From NCBI GenBank assembly GCA_958496175.1, contig OY292280.1:10478001-10542000 (forward strand): a stretch of 64,000 bases of DNA, given 5' to 3'. Position numbers and translations under genes: made by a program. Of this stretch, positions 48,331-58,568 are shown in pieces; position 1 is the stretch's first letter; each line of letters starts with the position of its first letter. This DNA comes from Sisyra terminalis (lineage: Eukaryota > Arthropoda > Insecta > Neuroptera > Sisyridae). Under the pieces are notes generated by a model. The model had not been told where the DNA came from. It made no database searches and worked only from the letters and a program-made list of their open reading frames with translations.

Positions 48331-48810
48331 CCAATATTACAAGAAGTAAACATTTAGTATCATGGATCAAAATCCCAATATCGCCAATCAGGATCCCATT
48401 TTGCTAATTCAGTGATCCAATAGTTGAGGAACTCCTTTTAAGGAAAGAAAACAATATAGTCGTTTCCTTTATTAACAAAAAACGATGTTTTTCCAGGATT
48501 TTCCACCAATTTTATAAAATCAAATCTTTTGTAAAAATAAATGCATTGCTCTAATTAAATTGAATTTACTTGTTTTTATCGAAAAGCTTTCAATTAACTT
48601 ACATTTTATTTGATATGAAAAAAATTCCAATTGTAAGACTATTAATCATTTATCAGAATTAAAACATTACATTATTAAGTGTGATAATTTTTTTTCTTCA
48701 AAGTAATTAAGTTATAACAAAACTGCTATATCTCATTAGTTCTATAGTGCGTTCTCTCCAGAAGGGTGCGGTATTGGGGCAATGTTTTATGAGTAGGGAG
48801 TTCCATTGGG
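48331..48810. other. Upstream region of small glycoprotein gene A
   Basis: AT-rich, no repeat recognised; presumably includes promoter-proximal control sequence. Confidence 0.4.
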
Positions 48811-48850
48811 TATAAATAGAGACGTACCAAATGGAGAAAACCAGTTACAT
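48811..48850 (+). promoter_or_regulatory. Core promoter of small glycoprotein gene A
   Basis: TATAAATA at 48811-48818 is followed 32 nt later (T to A) by CCAGTTACA, an arthropod-type initiator with A at 48843. That gives a 5' UTR of about 66 nt before the ATG at 48909. The spacing is identical in the paralogue. Confidence 0.7.
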
Positions 48851-48908
48851 AGTGAATTTTTTAGAATTTTTTTTTGAAGTGACCATTATTCGCTGCTCTT
48901 ATTTCACC

Positions 48909-49480
48909 ATGATTTGGGAATATTTTCGAAAAGTACCATTATTCGTTTATGTGATGATTACTCTCTTTTGTTTTGGGGTAAGATAAGAGCTTTCACTAAA
49001 AAGTTTTCTCTAATTTTTTGGGTTGCTTTTTTTGTAGGTCTTCACTCTGGTTACCACTATTATTCATACAAAATTAATGCATGAAGGACATTATTACCGA
49101 TTCAATGATGATTATGTAAATGGAACCAATCCAATGGTGGTTTTTAATGGAACCGATCCAATGGAATGGATTAATGAGACAAGTGACTCATTTTCGGATG
49201 CCTGGACCGAAAATCTGAATGTTTCAAATGAAATGGGTAACCAGAAAACTCTGTTAGATTCGAAACTACAAGATATTATGGTAAATATACCATCAATCAA
49301 TTGATGGTATGGAAAATTATTTAAATTTGGTTGTTTCATATAATATTTTTTCAGGAATTGGAGTTAATGAAACTCAACTTGATTCCCACTGGTCTCGAGA
49401 ATCTAAAATCGAATATGTCGGTTTTAATGAGAGCAAAAAGATTGCATAGACCCAAAAAATATACATCGAAAAACGATTAG
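48909..49480 (+). CDS. Small single-pass N-glycoprotein gene, copy A (novel two-member family)
   Basis: Join 48909-48977, 49038-49280 and 49355-49480, giving 145 residues; all coding junctions are phase 0. Not recognised as any named family. The start is the first ATG after a good TATA/initiator, and the N-terminus (MIWEYFRKVP) is shared with the copy at 58569. Residues about 10-33 form one hydrophobic segment that spans the first splice junction. It follows Arg-Lys, so a signal anchor (type II) or a signal peptide is predicted. The rest is hydrophilic with sequons at residues 51, 60 and 69, an N-V-S soon after, and one in exon 3. Exon 3 ends basic (RLHRPKKYTSKND). A further intron (donor GTAACC at 49509, acceptor before 49564) lies in the 3' UTR. 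Cell-surface or secreted function is inferred only from topology. Confidence 0.82.
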
Positions 49481-49712
49481 TAGGAGAACCACTACCGTTT
49501 TAGAGTAGGTAACCGTTTATGAAATATAAAATTATTTTATGATTTTTTTTAAATTTTTTTCAGGATCACTCATCACCGAAGTTGATCACTAAAACCATTT
49601 ATATATAATATAATTAACTATAAAATAGTTACGCTTATTTTGTAATAGTAATAATTTAGTATAACACTTTGTAAGACAACCAATGTATCATTCTTTTCTT
49701 AGCTTTTGAAAT

Positions 49713-49718
49713 AATAAA
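49713..49718 (+). terminator. Polyadenylation signal, small glycoprotein gene A
   Basis: AATAAA about 150 nt into the predicted non-coding fourth exon (which starts at 49564). It is followed by A-rich sequence and lies on the same strand as the gene. Confidence 0.5.
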
Positions 49719-49719
49719 A

Positions 49720-50319
49720 ATCCAAAAAAAATATATATTTTTCTTTTCAAAATCTTTGCATTTCAGATAAGAGTTAATTTTAAGTTATATAATAAATAGT
49801 TATGAAAAACTTAGATATATAAATAAAGTTAATATGAATTGATAGATTAATTTATAATTTACCTACAGAAATTTAAATCATTATCATTTTATATAAATAC
49901 ATGAAGGAATCATCATTTCGTAAAACATTAGAACAAGATTTGATGTATAAGGGTTGCAAAAAGGTATATATGAAAATGTTAATATATTTTATAATTTATT
50001 CAATAAAAATTTTCATCTCTTAAGAATTGATTCATTTCCTGAGAAAACAAGAAATTTTAAAAAATCGAAATAGAAAAGATTACTGTTTTTACAATTACAA
50101 TAATCAATTACTGCACCAAACATTATAATTAATCATAATAACAATTGAACAATGAGAAACCAAATAATAAAGAAAATCTTAAGCAAAGAATTAAGTTTTA
50201 TTTCCAATAATGAAGTATTTAACTTCAAAAATTATGCGAAAATAAACATCAGTAGTAGGAGTGATGAATAATTACGTTTAGTAATAATTACAGTAGAAAA
50301 AAACATTTTTTTTTTGGCA
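49720..50319. other. No recognisable feature
   Basis: AT-rich sequence after small glycoprotein gene A. Confidence 0.5.
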
Positions 50320-50449
50320 AGCCTACTGGTGGCCGAGTGGTCAAGGTGGCCGCTCCAAAACTGGTAGGTGTTGATCGATTCAACCAAATTTTCGATATTT
50401 TTCGATTTTAGATTTTTATAAATTCGCTTAGACATTAGTAGTTGTATAG
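50320..50449 (+). mobile_element. tRNA-derived SINE, 5' part (split by foldback)
   Basis: GCCTACTGGTGGCCGAGTGG, TCAAGGTGGCCGCTCCAAAA, CTGGTAGGTGTT, then the body. The SINE resumes at 51522 (TTGTATAGCGACGTAAAATA), giving a complete SINE when the inserted element is ignored. Confidence 0.9.
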
Positions 50450-51521
50450 TAGAGTGTCCGTTATTTCCCAAATTGATTTTTTTACAGCGATCGCCTCCGG
50501 AATTTTGAGTTTAAGATATAAAAAAAAATATCCCATACAATTAAGCTCTTAATTTCTTGATTAAACCGTGCTGGAATCATGTTACTTTTACCATTTAAAC
50601 AACATGGGATTATTTGACTTTTTACTTTTAATTTTTTTTCTCAGAAACAAATGGATGAAAAGATTTAAAGCCAAATTATTCTGACGTAAAATTTAACGCT
50701 CTACAAAAAAGGTCTCTTGTGAATTTTCGATTAAATCACTCCATTGAAAGTTATTCAACATTTAACTTGAATTGATTTGTTTAATTTGTATTTTGTAATT
50801 TATTCAACATTTAATTTGCTGACTTCAAGTTCAAAGAAATTTCTCATAGATGGCGTCAGGTGAAATGGTAAAAATTCGAATAATAATTGAACTTTTGTCG
50901 ATAGTCTCATTAATTAGTATGATATTCACTTCGTAGATACAAAATATTGATTAAAGTACGAAAATTTATCCTGGATAAATTGAATTTCACGACTATAACG
51001 AATTCGGATCTTATGTCACCTGTTTTAATTGTCAAAAAATTATTTTTTTTGTTTAACTTTCAGTTAAAGCCATAAAAGTTACACAAATAATCACTGGCGC
51101 TCTAATAATAATAATTTTTTTCTTCTCTTCCAATGATTTTATAGTTAAAAAAAGTAAAAATGAGCAAAAAGGTGAAAATATTGCAAGATTTTTATTAGGC
51201 ACAAGTTAAATGTTGAATAACTTTTAATGGAGTGATTTAATCGAAAATTCATAAGATACCTTTTTTGTAGAGCGTTAAATTTTACGTCAGAATAATGTAA
51301 TTTTAAATCTTTTCATTTATTTGTTTCTCAGAAAAAAAAATAAATGTAAAAAGTCAAATAATCCCATGTTATTTAAATAGTAAAAGTAACTTGATTCCGG
51401 CACGGTTTAATCAAGAAATTAAGAGCTTAATTGTATTGGATAATTTTTTTTACATCTTAGACTAAAAATTCAGGGGACGATCGCTGTAAAAAAATCAATT
51501 TGGGAAATAACGGACACCCTA
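50450..51521. mobile_element. 1072-bp foldback inserted in a SINE, perfect 8-bp TSD
   Basis: TAGAGTGTCCGTTATTTCCC at the left faces GGGAAATAACGGACACCCTA at the right. The arms extend to a centre near 50985. TTGTATAG is duplicated at 50442-50449 and 51522-51529, and the SINE continues on both sides. The 8-bp duplication with Y-A-R-N-G ends (TAGAG/TAGGG) points to a non-autonomous hAT-type element. Confidence 0.93.
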
Positions 51522-51550
51522 TTGTATAGCGACGTAAAATAACATTTTAA
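51522..51550 (+). mobile_element. SINE, 3' part of the split copy
   Basis: CGACGTAAAATAACATTTT corresponds to the family 3' end GCGACGGTAAATAACAAT. Confidence 0.85.
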
Positions 51551-51984
51551 AAAAAATATTACTAGTAGGCTTTTACTCTTTAATACCCTCTATTTTTACT
51601 CTCAAACATTGATTTTTCCAAATTTTTCTAATTGTAATAATTTATTTAGTTATTACGACTATATTCTCTCCTTTATTATAATTATTATCGTAAAACGAAA
51701 TGGCTTTTTTATCAATCAATAAATTTTTTGAGACAGAATTCGTAATGTCGAAATATAATTTTAAATTAATCGTTTTTTTATAACCTTTATACAAAAAAAA
51801 ATCCATAAATTTTTATGATTTTATACTCAAAATAGAAAAAGTATAGGCAATATATAATTTTATTCCAACAAAATAACTTGAGTTCCTGTTAATTCCGATT
51901 AGTTCAGAACTTCAAAAACAATTCAGAACCTCTATAAACGAATTATACAATTTATTTTTTGTTGTTATAAACCCTCACCAAATA

Positions 51985-52044
51985 ATAACCGAGGTAATTA
52001 GCGACTCGTGGGTTAATAAAAATCCGTAATCGATAAACACCAAA
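51985..52044 (-). mobile_element. SINE 3' part on the minus strand (split by foldback)
   Basis: TTAGCGACTCGTGGGTTAAT AAAAATCCGTAATCGATAAA is the reverse complement of the SINE body. Its head lies beyond the foldback at 53436-53490. Confidence 0.75.
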
Positions 52045-53435
52045 AAGGGTCTAGCAGGATCCACATGGCGAGTTGGCCCCCAAATAGGAACCTTTGTCGA
52101 AACTTATGTTAAAATATCGGCTTGATATACAAACACATTTTATATACTTTTCGCGACCAAATTCCTCTTTGACCTGGAGATATGGGCAAAAATGTCCCTC
52201 CGCATGGCTATTTTTCAAAGTTATATATCTCAAAAACTAATTAAGCTAGAGAAGTGAAACCAACGCGAGGCTTTAGATTATTTTACAGAGTATATCACAT
52301 ATTTTTTTTAAATTTGTAGAAAAAAAAATATACAAAAAAATCCAAAAAACAAATGAAATAATTTTTTTATGTGTTGTGACAATCATGAAAAGAATATATT
52401 TTATGCTTCTATATGAGCACTATAACTCATAAAAATTGCGTGAAAAAATAGTTGGTGCAACACTTTGAAAAAAAATGAAATATGATTTACGTCTAATAGT
52501 ATACCTCGGTTTTATTTTTTTTCGAAGTGTTTCACCAACTTTTTTTTCATAAAACTTCAATAAAAAATAGGCCATATACTTTAAGGAAACATAAAAAAAA
52601 AATTATTAGTTTTTTTGGTTTTCTATATTTACTCGTAAGATGATTACTTTCAAGATCAAAATAAAACCAAAAGAAAAAAAAAACAACTAGAGTTCAATTT
52701 TTATTAAAATAAGAATAAAAATAATAATTTTAATAAAAATTGAACACGTTGTTTTTTTTTCTTTTGGGATTAATTATTTCGATCTTGAAAGTAATCATCT
52801 TACGAGTAAATATAGAAAAACAAAAACACTAATTCAAAATTATTTTTTTATGTTTCCTTAGACTTATAATTATGAAAATAATATATGTTTTGCTCCTATA
52901 TGTGGCCTATTTTTATTGAAGTTTTATGAAAAAAAAGTTGGTGAAACACTTCGAAAAAAAATAAAACCGAGGTATACTATTAGGCGTAAATCACATTTCA
53001 TTTTTTTCAAAGTGCTGCACCAACTATTTTTTCACGCAATTTTTATGAGTTATAGTGCTCATTTAGAAGCATAAAATATATATTTTTTTCGTGATTATCG
53101 TTTTCAGAGAACACATAAAAAAAATATTTCATTTGTTTTTTGGATATTTTTTGTATAATTTTTTTTCTAAAAATTTCAAAAAAATATATGTTATAGTCTG
53201 TAAAATAATCTAAAGCCTCGCGTTGGTTTCACTTCTCTAGCTTAATTAGTTTTTGAGATATATAACTTTGAAAAATAGCCATGCGGGGGGACATTTTTGC
53301 CCATATCTCAAAGTCAAAGAGGAATTTGGTCGCGAAAAGCATATAAAATGTGTTTGTATATCAAGCCGATATTTTAACATAAGTTTCGACATAGGTTCCT
53401 ATTTGGGGGCCAACTCGCCATATGGATCCTGCTTC
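52045..53435. mobile_element. 1.39-kb foldback, 'AAGGGTCTAGCAGGATCCAC' family, copy 2
   Basis: Nearly the same arms as 46733-48330 but with a shorter centre. The right tip is damaged (TATGGATCCTGCTTCAGCCT). It sits inside a minus-strand SINE. Confidence 0.85.
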
Positions 53436-53490
53436 AGCCTTTACTCGATTCGAGGATCGAACCCAAAACCTGCCGGTTTTATCCCATTCC
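53436..53490 (-). mobile_element. SINE head on the minus strand (split by foldback)
   Basis: TTTACTCGATTCGAGGATCG AACCCAAAACC is the inverse of the SINE B-box region. Confidence 0.7.
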
Positions 53491-53747
53491 TTTTTTTTCA
53501 CTCAAAAATTGATTTATCCTCATTGTTCAAAATATAAATATTTATTTGAATTTTGTCACTATTTTCTCTGCATTATTGTTGATATTAAGGATAAATTATT
53601 GGTCTTTTTGGTTATTCAATAAATTTTTTGGGATTTATTGTAATTTCTTTTTCGAATCTGTTTATTTGGAGAGCCTTTTTTTAGATTAAAGAAATATTTG
53701 TATTACTGATTTATATATTTTACAAAATCATTGTTATATGTTTACTG

Positions 53748-53875
53748 GAACCCACTGGTGGCCGAGTGGTTAAGGTGAGCACTCCAAAAGCTCTCGAATC
53801 TCGTATCGATCAAATTTCTTGATATTTCTCGATTTACGGATTTTTATTTACTACAGAGTCGCTAACTAAATATCT
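53748..53875 (+). mobile_element. tRNA-derived SINE with internal deletion
   Basis: CCCACTGGTGGCCGAGTGGT TAAGGTGAGCACTCCAAAAG, then TCGAATCTCGTATCGATCAA and the body to ACAGAGTCGCTAAC. The segment between the A box and the B box is shortened. Confidence 0.85.
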
Positions 53876-53879
53876 TATT

Positions 53880-54680
53880 AGTTATTAAGTTATTTAGTAA
53901 TTATTTTTCTTTTGGTATTTTTTTATATTTTTATATTTTTGGAAGTTTGAAAAGATAATTCAATCATAAAATGATTGTACTTGTCATTACTCCTAGAGTT
54001 GGTATTTTACGTTTTGATAGTGACATTTATTTTCCAAATAAAATTTAATTCGGATGATATAGAAAAGATGCGTATTTTCCCTTAAGAATAATGACATATG
54101 TAGAGTTTATCTCCCAGATAAGTTGTTATCTACTAAACAGCTTATACAAGGGATATGGTTTATCAATCTTTAAGTGAATATACCCACTCGTTGCAATGAA
54201 AAAATAATCTGATTAAATCCAAGAAGGAAATCAGAACAATTATATAAAAACATTTTAAGAGTAAGTTATCAGCAATTTAAGTTAGCACCTTAAATTACGA
54301 AACTTAAAAAGAAATTAACTATTTTGTCACTATTAATTAGTAAATGGATTTTATTACAGCGTCTTCATAAGAGTGCTACAAGAAAGTAATGGTTGTAGCA
54401 TAATAAAAATATTGGAAAAATATTTCTTAGTTTTAGAAATTATTTATGATTTTTTTTTCTAAAAGATACCATTGTAAAAAATAGTGTTCATTGTAAAAAA
54501 TTGTAAAAACTATATAGGTGGCCAACTACAAGTCCACAAAATTGTAAGATCGATTGATCTACAAAAAGCTTTTGTATAATTTTTCATTTAACTATGATTT
54601 ATATTTAAAAGAAAACATAAAATCATAAATCTTTAGAAATATTTTATGCTAATTAATTATTTTTCACATTAAATTAAAAT
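53880..54680. other. No recognisable feature
   Basis: AT-rich DNA without supported features. Confidence 0.45.
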
Positions 54681-54689
54681 GATCAATGT

Positions 54690-54784
54690 TGCTCCAATTC
54701 TTCGCGAATTTCGGGAACCAGAAGTTGTCTGGTGGATGATATTGCATAGCTTTCAAAGGCTCCAACTTTCACTTCCCATCACCT
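54690..54784 (-). pseudogene. Candidate terminal exon remnant (minus strand)
   Basis: After the acceptor-like TTTTTGCTTAG on the minus strand, one frame reads WEVKVGAFESYAISS then TRQLLVPEIREELEQH and a stop. The codon use and composition look like real protein, but a TGA sits just after the putative acceptor and no preceding exon was found, so it may be a relic or chance. Family unknown. Confidence 0.3.
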
Positions 54785-54854
54785 AAGCAAAAATAAGATA
54801 CATTACTTATTTAATAAAATTTAAATTAAATTAAATTAAAATTAATATTGTTAG

Positions 54855-55744
54855 GGTAAGATGAGGTTAAAAGGTCCAATTTTACTATTCAGTATTTTAT
54901 TGTGAAAACTAACCCTATTAATTTGAAACTTATAATGCTAACCAAACAAATGAATATCTGACCATGATTAGTTTAATTTTTGACGGAATCATCCATTAGA
55001 AGTTTGTCATTTTACATTTTTTCTAGACCTTGTCGTCTGTCTCTTTTTGACCCCTTAGGGGCAAAAAGGAACGGCTAAGGAACAAAAAGGTCCTATAATA
55101 ATTTTAAGTATCTGACAGGTGTTATGAATTAAAAACAGTATTAGAATCAATGAAATATTTCTGGATTGTCATTTGGAAAATTTTATAACAGTCATTTTCA
55201 ACATAACATAAAACTTTTCTTTCTTTATGATAATATTGGCATTAGTTTTAACATAACTTAATCAAACTCATTATTTCCTGAATCCCAATTATAACAAACA
55301 AAGTAAACGAACCCTCGATTAAAAATATAGTTTTCATGGGTCCCTTGCTTGCAAAAATTGTGTTGAATCCAATCTTCACGTGGATAGGTAAGGAAAAGGT
55401 CCACGTGGACCTTTTTACCCCAGTTATGTTCAAGTGATACTAGGTTATAACTAGTTTAGTGTTTAAATTAGCTAAAAACTAATAATAAATCCTGAAAAAC
55501 CACTAAATCTCACACACTATTGAATTATATTTTAGTCTAGTCAAAGCAATATTACTACTGGAAACCGAAAAGAGTAATCTGGGATCCTATCTGGGATGTA
55601 ACTTAACTGCCAAGGTGGCCTCGAAATCCTTCTTACACTTCCGCTTCCCTAACATTATAGTTAAATAGAGCAATATGCCACTAGTATTTTAGATACTCAT
55701 GGTGGACCTTGATACCCGTGGACCTTTAAGCCCCACTCTACCCT
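54855..55744. mobile_element. 890-bp inverted-repeat element
   Basis: TAGGGTAAGATGAGGTTAAA AGGTCCA at the left and TGGACCTTTAAGCCCCACTC TACCCTA at the right are imperfect TIRs. No ORF. Confidence 0.65.
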
Positions 55745-56029
55745 ACTACCATAATAAAATCAACTGTTTATGACTTTTCATCGTTCGTTTGATGGATGGT
55801 AAATTATTGCTGAGAAGGATTAATCGATTTATTATTTCAAAAATTCGAAGAATCAATTAAAAATTTCGAGCATCAAAAATGAATAATATTTTTTCCAAAT
55901 ATTCCAAATATTCAAACGATTAATACTAATTTGTTAACACTTTTAACATATCTGGCAAAAAAATATATAATTTTTTACTAAGAAAAGTACAAAATGTTTT
56001 AGCTACTAGATATCAATAAATCCAAATTT

Positions 56030-56226
56030 TAGCAACCAAAATATAAAAATAATTGAAGCCATAACTCCCAAGGAACAGATGGACTAAAGTCAGGGACTAT
56101 GGACCCGATTGCCTGCTTAAATTTATCCCAAAAGCAGGCCAGGCCAATTGGAACTAGGAACAATGGGGCGCAATGATTCTTGGATGTGGAGCAAAGAAAT
56201 TTGCCAGAAAAGTCCTCAGAAATCAT
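56030..56226 (+). pseudogene. Jockey 3'-end fragment
   Basis: TGGGGCGCAATGATTCTTGG followed by ATGTGGAGC and GTCCTCAGAAATC parallels the Jockey tail repeated at 3386 (there on the opposite strand). The 65-codon frame on the minus strand is its shadow. Confidence 0.65.
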
Positions 56227-56257
56227 TTTTTTAATTAGATACCTGTAAAATTTTAAA

Positions 56258-56520
56258 ATTTAGTTCCTGGAATGAGAATCACTGATGTAGAAGCAGGTCC
56301 ATATATTCCGCGCTCATTGTATTGAGATAATCCTCGTTCTGGAATCGAAAATTTCATATCCCTGAAAAATTGATTTTATTTAATTACTCCTTAATAAATT
56401 TTCTAGCTATATTTACCTGAATCAGGAATTTATAGTTGTAAATCTATATTTTGCAACAAATGTATTTGTTCTGGAATATTTGTAATCAAACTTCCTGGTC
56501 TAATCCCCATTTAAACCCTA
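56258..56520 (-). pseudogene. Candidate two-exon gene remnant (minus strand)
   Basis: The minus-strand exon 56508-56418 (acceptor ATTTGTAG, donor CAG|GTAAAT) and the exon 56366-56258 (acceptor TTTTTCAG) join in one consistent phase. They read FDYKYSRTNTFVAKYRFTT, then a TGA where Trp might be expected, then DMKFSIPERGLSQYNERGIY and GPASTSVILIPGTKF stop. An extra TAG occurs upstream. Consistent splice phase with two stops suggests a decayed gene end. Family not recognised. Confidence 0.3.
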
Positions 56521-56639
56521 CAAATAAATCATCGTAGGAACACATTACAGATTCCATTTCGAAATCTCAAATTTTTAATATCATTTTTGTTAATATTGTC
56601 TCAATGAAATTGTGGGGAGGAAAAAATACTAAGGAATGC

Positions 56640-57680
56640 TTTTTTTTTATAAATTTAGTTGTGCTCAAATCAACTGGAAAGGAAGAGGTATCTCAATATT
56701 CTGAGGAATACATATCAATAATCAAAAAACTAAGATTATAAATAAAGAAAACAGTTATCCATATAGATGAGGTACTTTTGAAACAAGTCAACAAATCCCA
56801 GTGATAGTAAACCTAAGACCCGTGGGTCTGAAATTGACCCACAATGACCAAGCAACCATTTGTTTTTTATGTTTGGAGAAACAAAAGACTGAAGTCCTTG
56901 TATCGTCTCCTTTCTGTTTCACCTTATAAAACGCTAATGGACGCCACGTACCTTAGTGACCCAAAAAAATATGAACAAAATTTGACCCACGCCACAAAAA
57001 GGTTCCCATCCCTGATGTATACTAAATTGATTTGACAAGAAGAATCATTCTAGCCTGTGTAGCCTTGGGAAACTGAACTTAAGAAAATCCCAATAAATCC
57101 GAAGGGAAAAATTGCGGACTCATGTTTATCCCCAGATAGAAAAAAGCTTCAATCACTTATGTTAATCAAGAGGTATCTCAATATTGAGAGGATTACAAAT
57201 TATTTGCCAAAAAAGGAAAATTATAAGTCCAGGAAAACATGGTTATCCATATAGATGAAGTACTATTGAAACAGGTCAACAAATACGTATACCAGTGATG
57301 GAGAACCTAAGACCCGTGGGTCAAACACTGACCAAAATGGCTAGACAATTATTGGTTTGTTATGTTTGTAGAAAGAGACATCCATAGCACTTATATCATT
57401 CCCTCTCTGTTTCTTCTTATGAGGGGCTAATTGGTGCCACCCACATTAGTGTTCCAAAAAAAAAATGTGAACAAAATTTGACCTACACCGCAAAAAAGTT
57501 CACCAACCAAGACGTATACTAAACCGAGATAGGAGAACCAAAGGGTGAACTTGAGAAGAATCATTCTAGCCTGAGTAGCCTTGGGAAATTGAGTTTAAAA
57601 AGTTCCTTATAATTCTGAAACAAAAAGTTTTGTACTCATGTTTATCCCCAGATCGGGAAATGCTTCAATCACTTATCTAA
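56640..57680 (+). repeat. Tandem duplication, period about 0.5 kb, with TE-derived coding relics
   Basis: CCTAAGACCCGTGGGTC, GAACAAAATTTGACC, TAGCCTTGGGAAA and CTCATGTTTATCCCCAGAT each occur twice in the same order about 0.5 kb apart. The frame at 56844-57035 (KYEQNLTHATKRF) resembles hAT-type transposon protein, an inference from wording only. Confidence 0.6.
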
Positions 57681-57699
57681 ATTCGGAAAAGCCAAGTCA

Positions 57700-58126
57700 T
57701 GCAAAAAAAGGATGCTTAGCTTTTTACTGGATGACTAAATCAGATTTCTTAACGAAATGGTAGCCTCCCGAATCTGGGGATGGACTGGGGATGTTACTCG
57801 CATGAAGGAAGTCAGCCTTTGAAGGTTGGGGCCTCATGGTTGATCTAATGGAGGCCACTATTTAGATAAACAGAAATCCTAAAGATTGGCAGGATCTAGG
57901 TCTTAGCAGCACTAGACTGAAAAGAATGGGAAAGGTCTTTATTCAAGAATGGAGTATAGAAGGTCGAAAGCAGTTTAGATACTATGGATATATGGATATT
58001 TATACTGGAGTATCAAAAAAGAAAGTTTTTGGATTTACTATATTTTATCAAAATCTAGATACCCTTGATGAAAAAAATACTTCTGATTCACCTAAACCAT
58101 TCTTCACTCCTTATATCTATTGATTT
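57700..58126 (+). other. Unassigned open frame, possibly LINE-derived
   Basis: An open frame from about 57868 to 58123 reads NRNPKDWQDLGLSSTRLKRM then a Tyr/Phe-rich C-terminus ending FFTPYIY. The front resembles LINE polyprotein ends (W-x-x-L). No copy elsewhere in the window. Confidence 0.25.
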
Positions 58127-58129
58127 CGA

Positions 58130-58484
58130 AATGCATTAACTCCAAAATTTGCTATCAAATCTACAAGTTTTAATCCCTTTAAATATGAGATTGGTTTTTG
58201 AGGAGACATCCGGTTCCCAACTTAAGATTGTTGATATTTTTATCATTATTTAATTCGAGCGAAGAAATTCCTGCGATTTATCATCATGGTATATATTCAT
58301 TGTTTATCAATTTTTATTGAACCCATAACTAAAGGCACGCCATTAATTTAATGAATGCTTTAGCAATAATTTTAATGCGAGCACTTGTTCTATCTGTTAA
58401 GCCCATCCATGAACCACTCATAAGCTCTATTAATTCTGATGCGAACATTGTTTCTAGACATTGTTTCTGAAGTGTTCCCAGTAG
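58130..58484. other. Upstream region of small glycoprotein gene B
   Basis: Non-coding. A 60-codon minus-strand frame (58329-58511) overlaps the promoter of gene B and is rejected. Confidence 0.4.
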
Positions 58485-58522
58485 TATAAATAGAAGCAAA
58501 TCAAACGGCATAGTTCAGTTCC
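58485..58522 (+). promoter_or_regulatory. Core promoter of small glycoprotein gene B
   Basis: TATAAATA at 58485-58492 and TTCAGTT with A at 58517 are again 32 nt apart. The ATG follows about 52 nt after the predicted start site. The G-TATAAATAGA context is the same in both paralogues, suggesting a retained expression pattern. Confidence 0.7.
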
Positions 58523-58568
58523 AATTCAGAATTTACTGGAGACAAGTGGTGATAGTACAAATTTTATC

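Noticed and set aside
49112..49339. Minus-strand 75-codon frame
   Set aside because: Antisense to exon 2 of small glycoprotein gene A, whose splice sites and paralogue support the plus strand.
46740..53537. Four similar 60-94 codon frames at foldback ends
   Set aside because: All are the same terminal arm read outward from a TTG codon; similarity reflects the repeat, not a gene. One runs on into flanking SINE sequence.
56029..56226. 65-codon minus-strand frame with a Trp/Phe-rich end
   Set aside because: The opposite strand matches the Jockey 3' tail; the frame is a shadow of that fragment.
58329..58511. Minus-strand 60-codon frame
   Set aside because: Overlaps the promoter of small glycoprotein gene B, has no domain and no copy near gene A.
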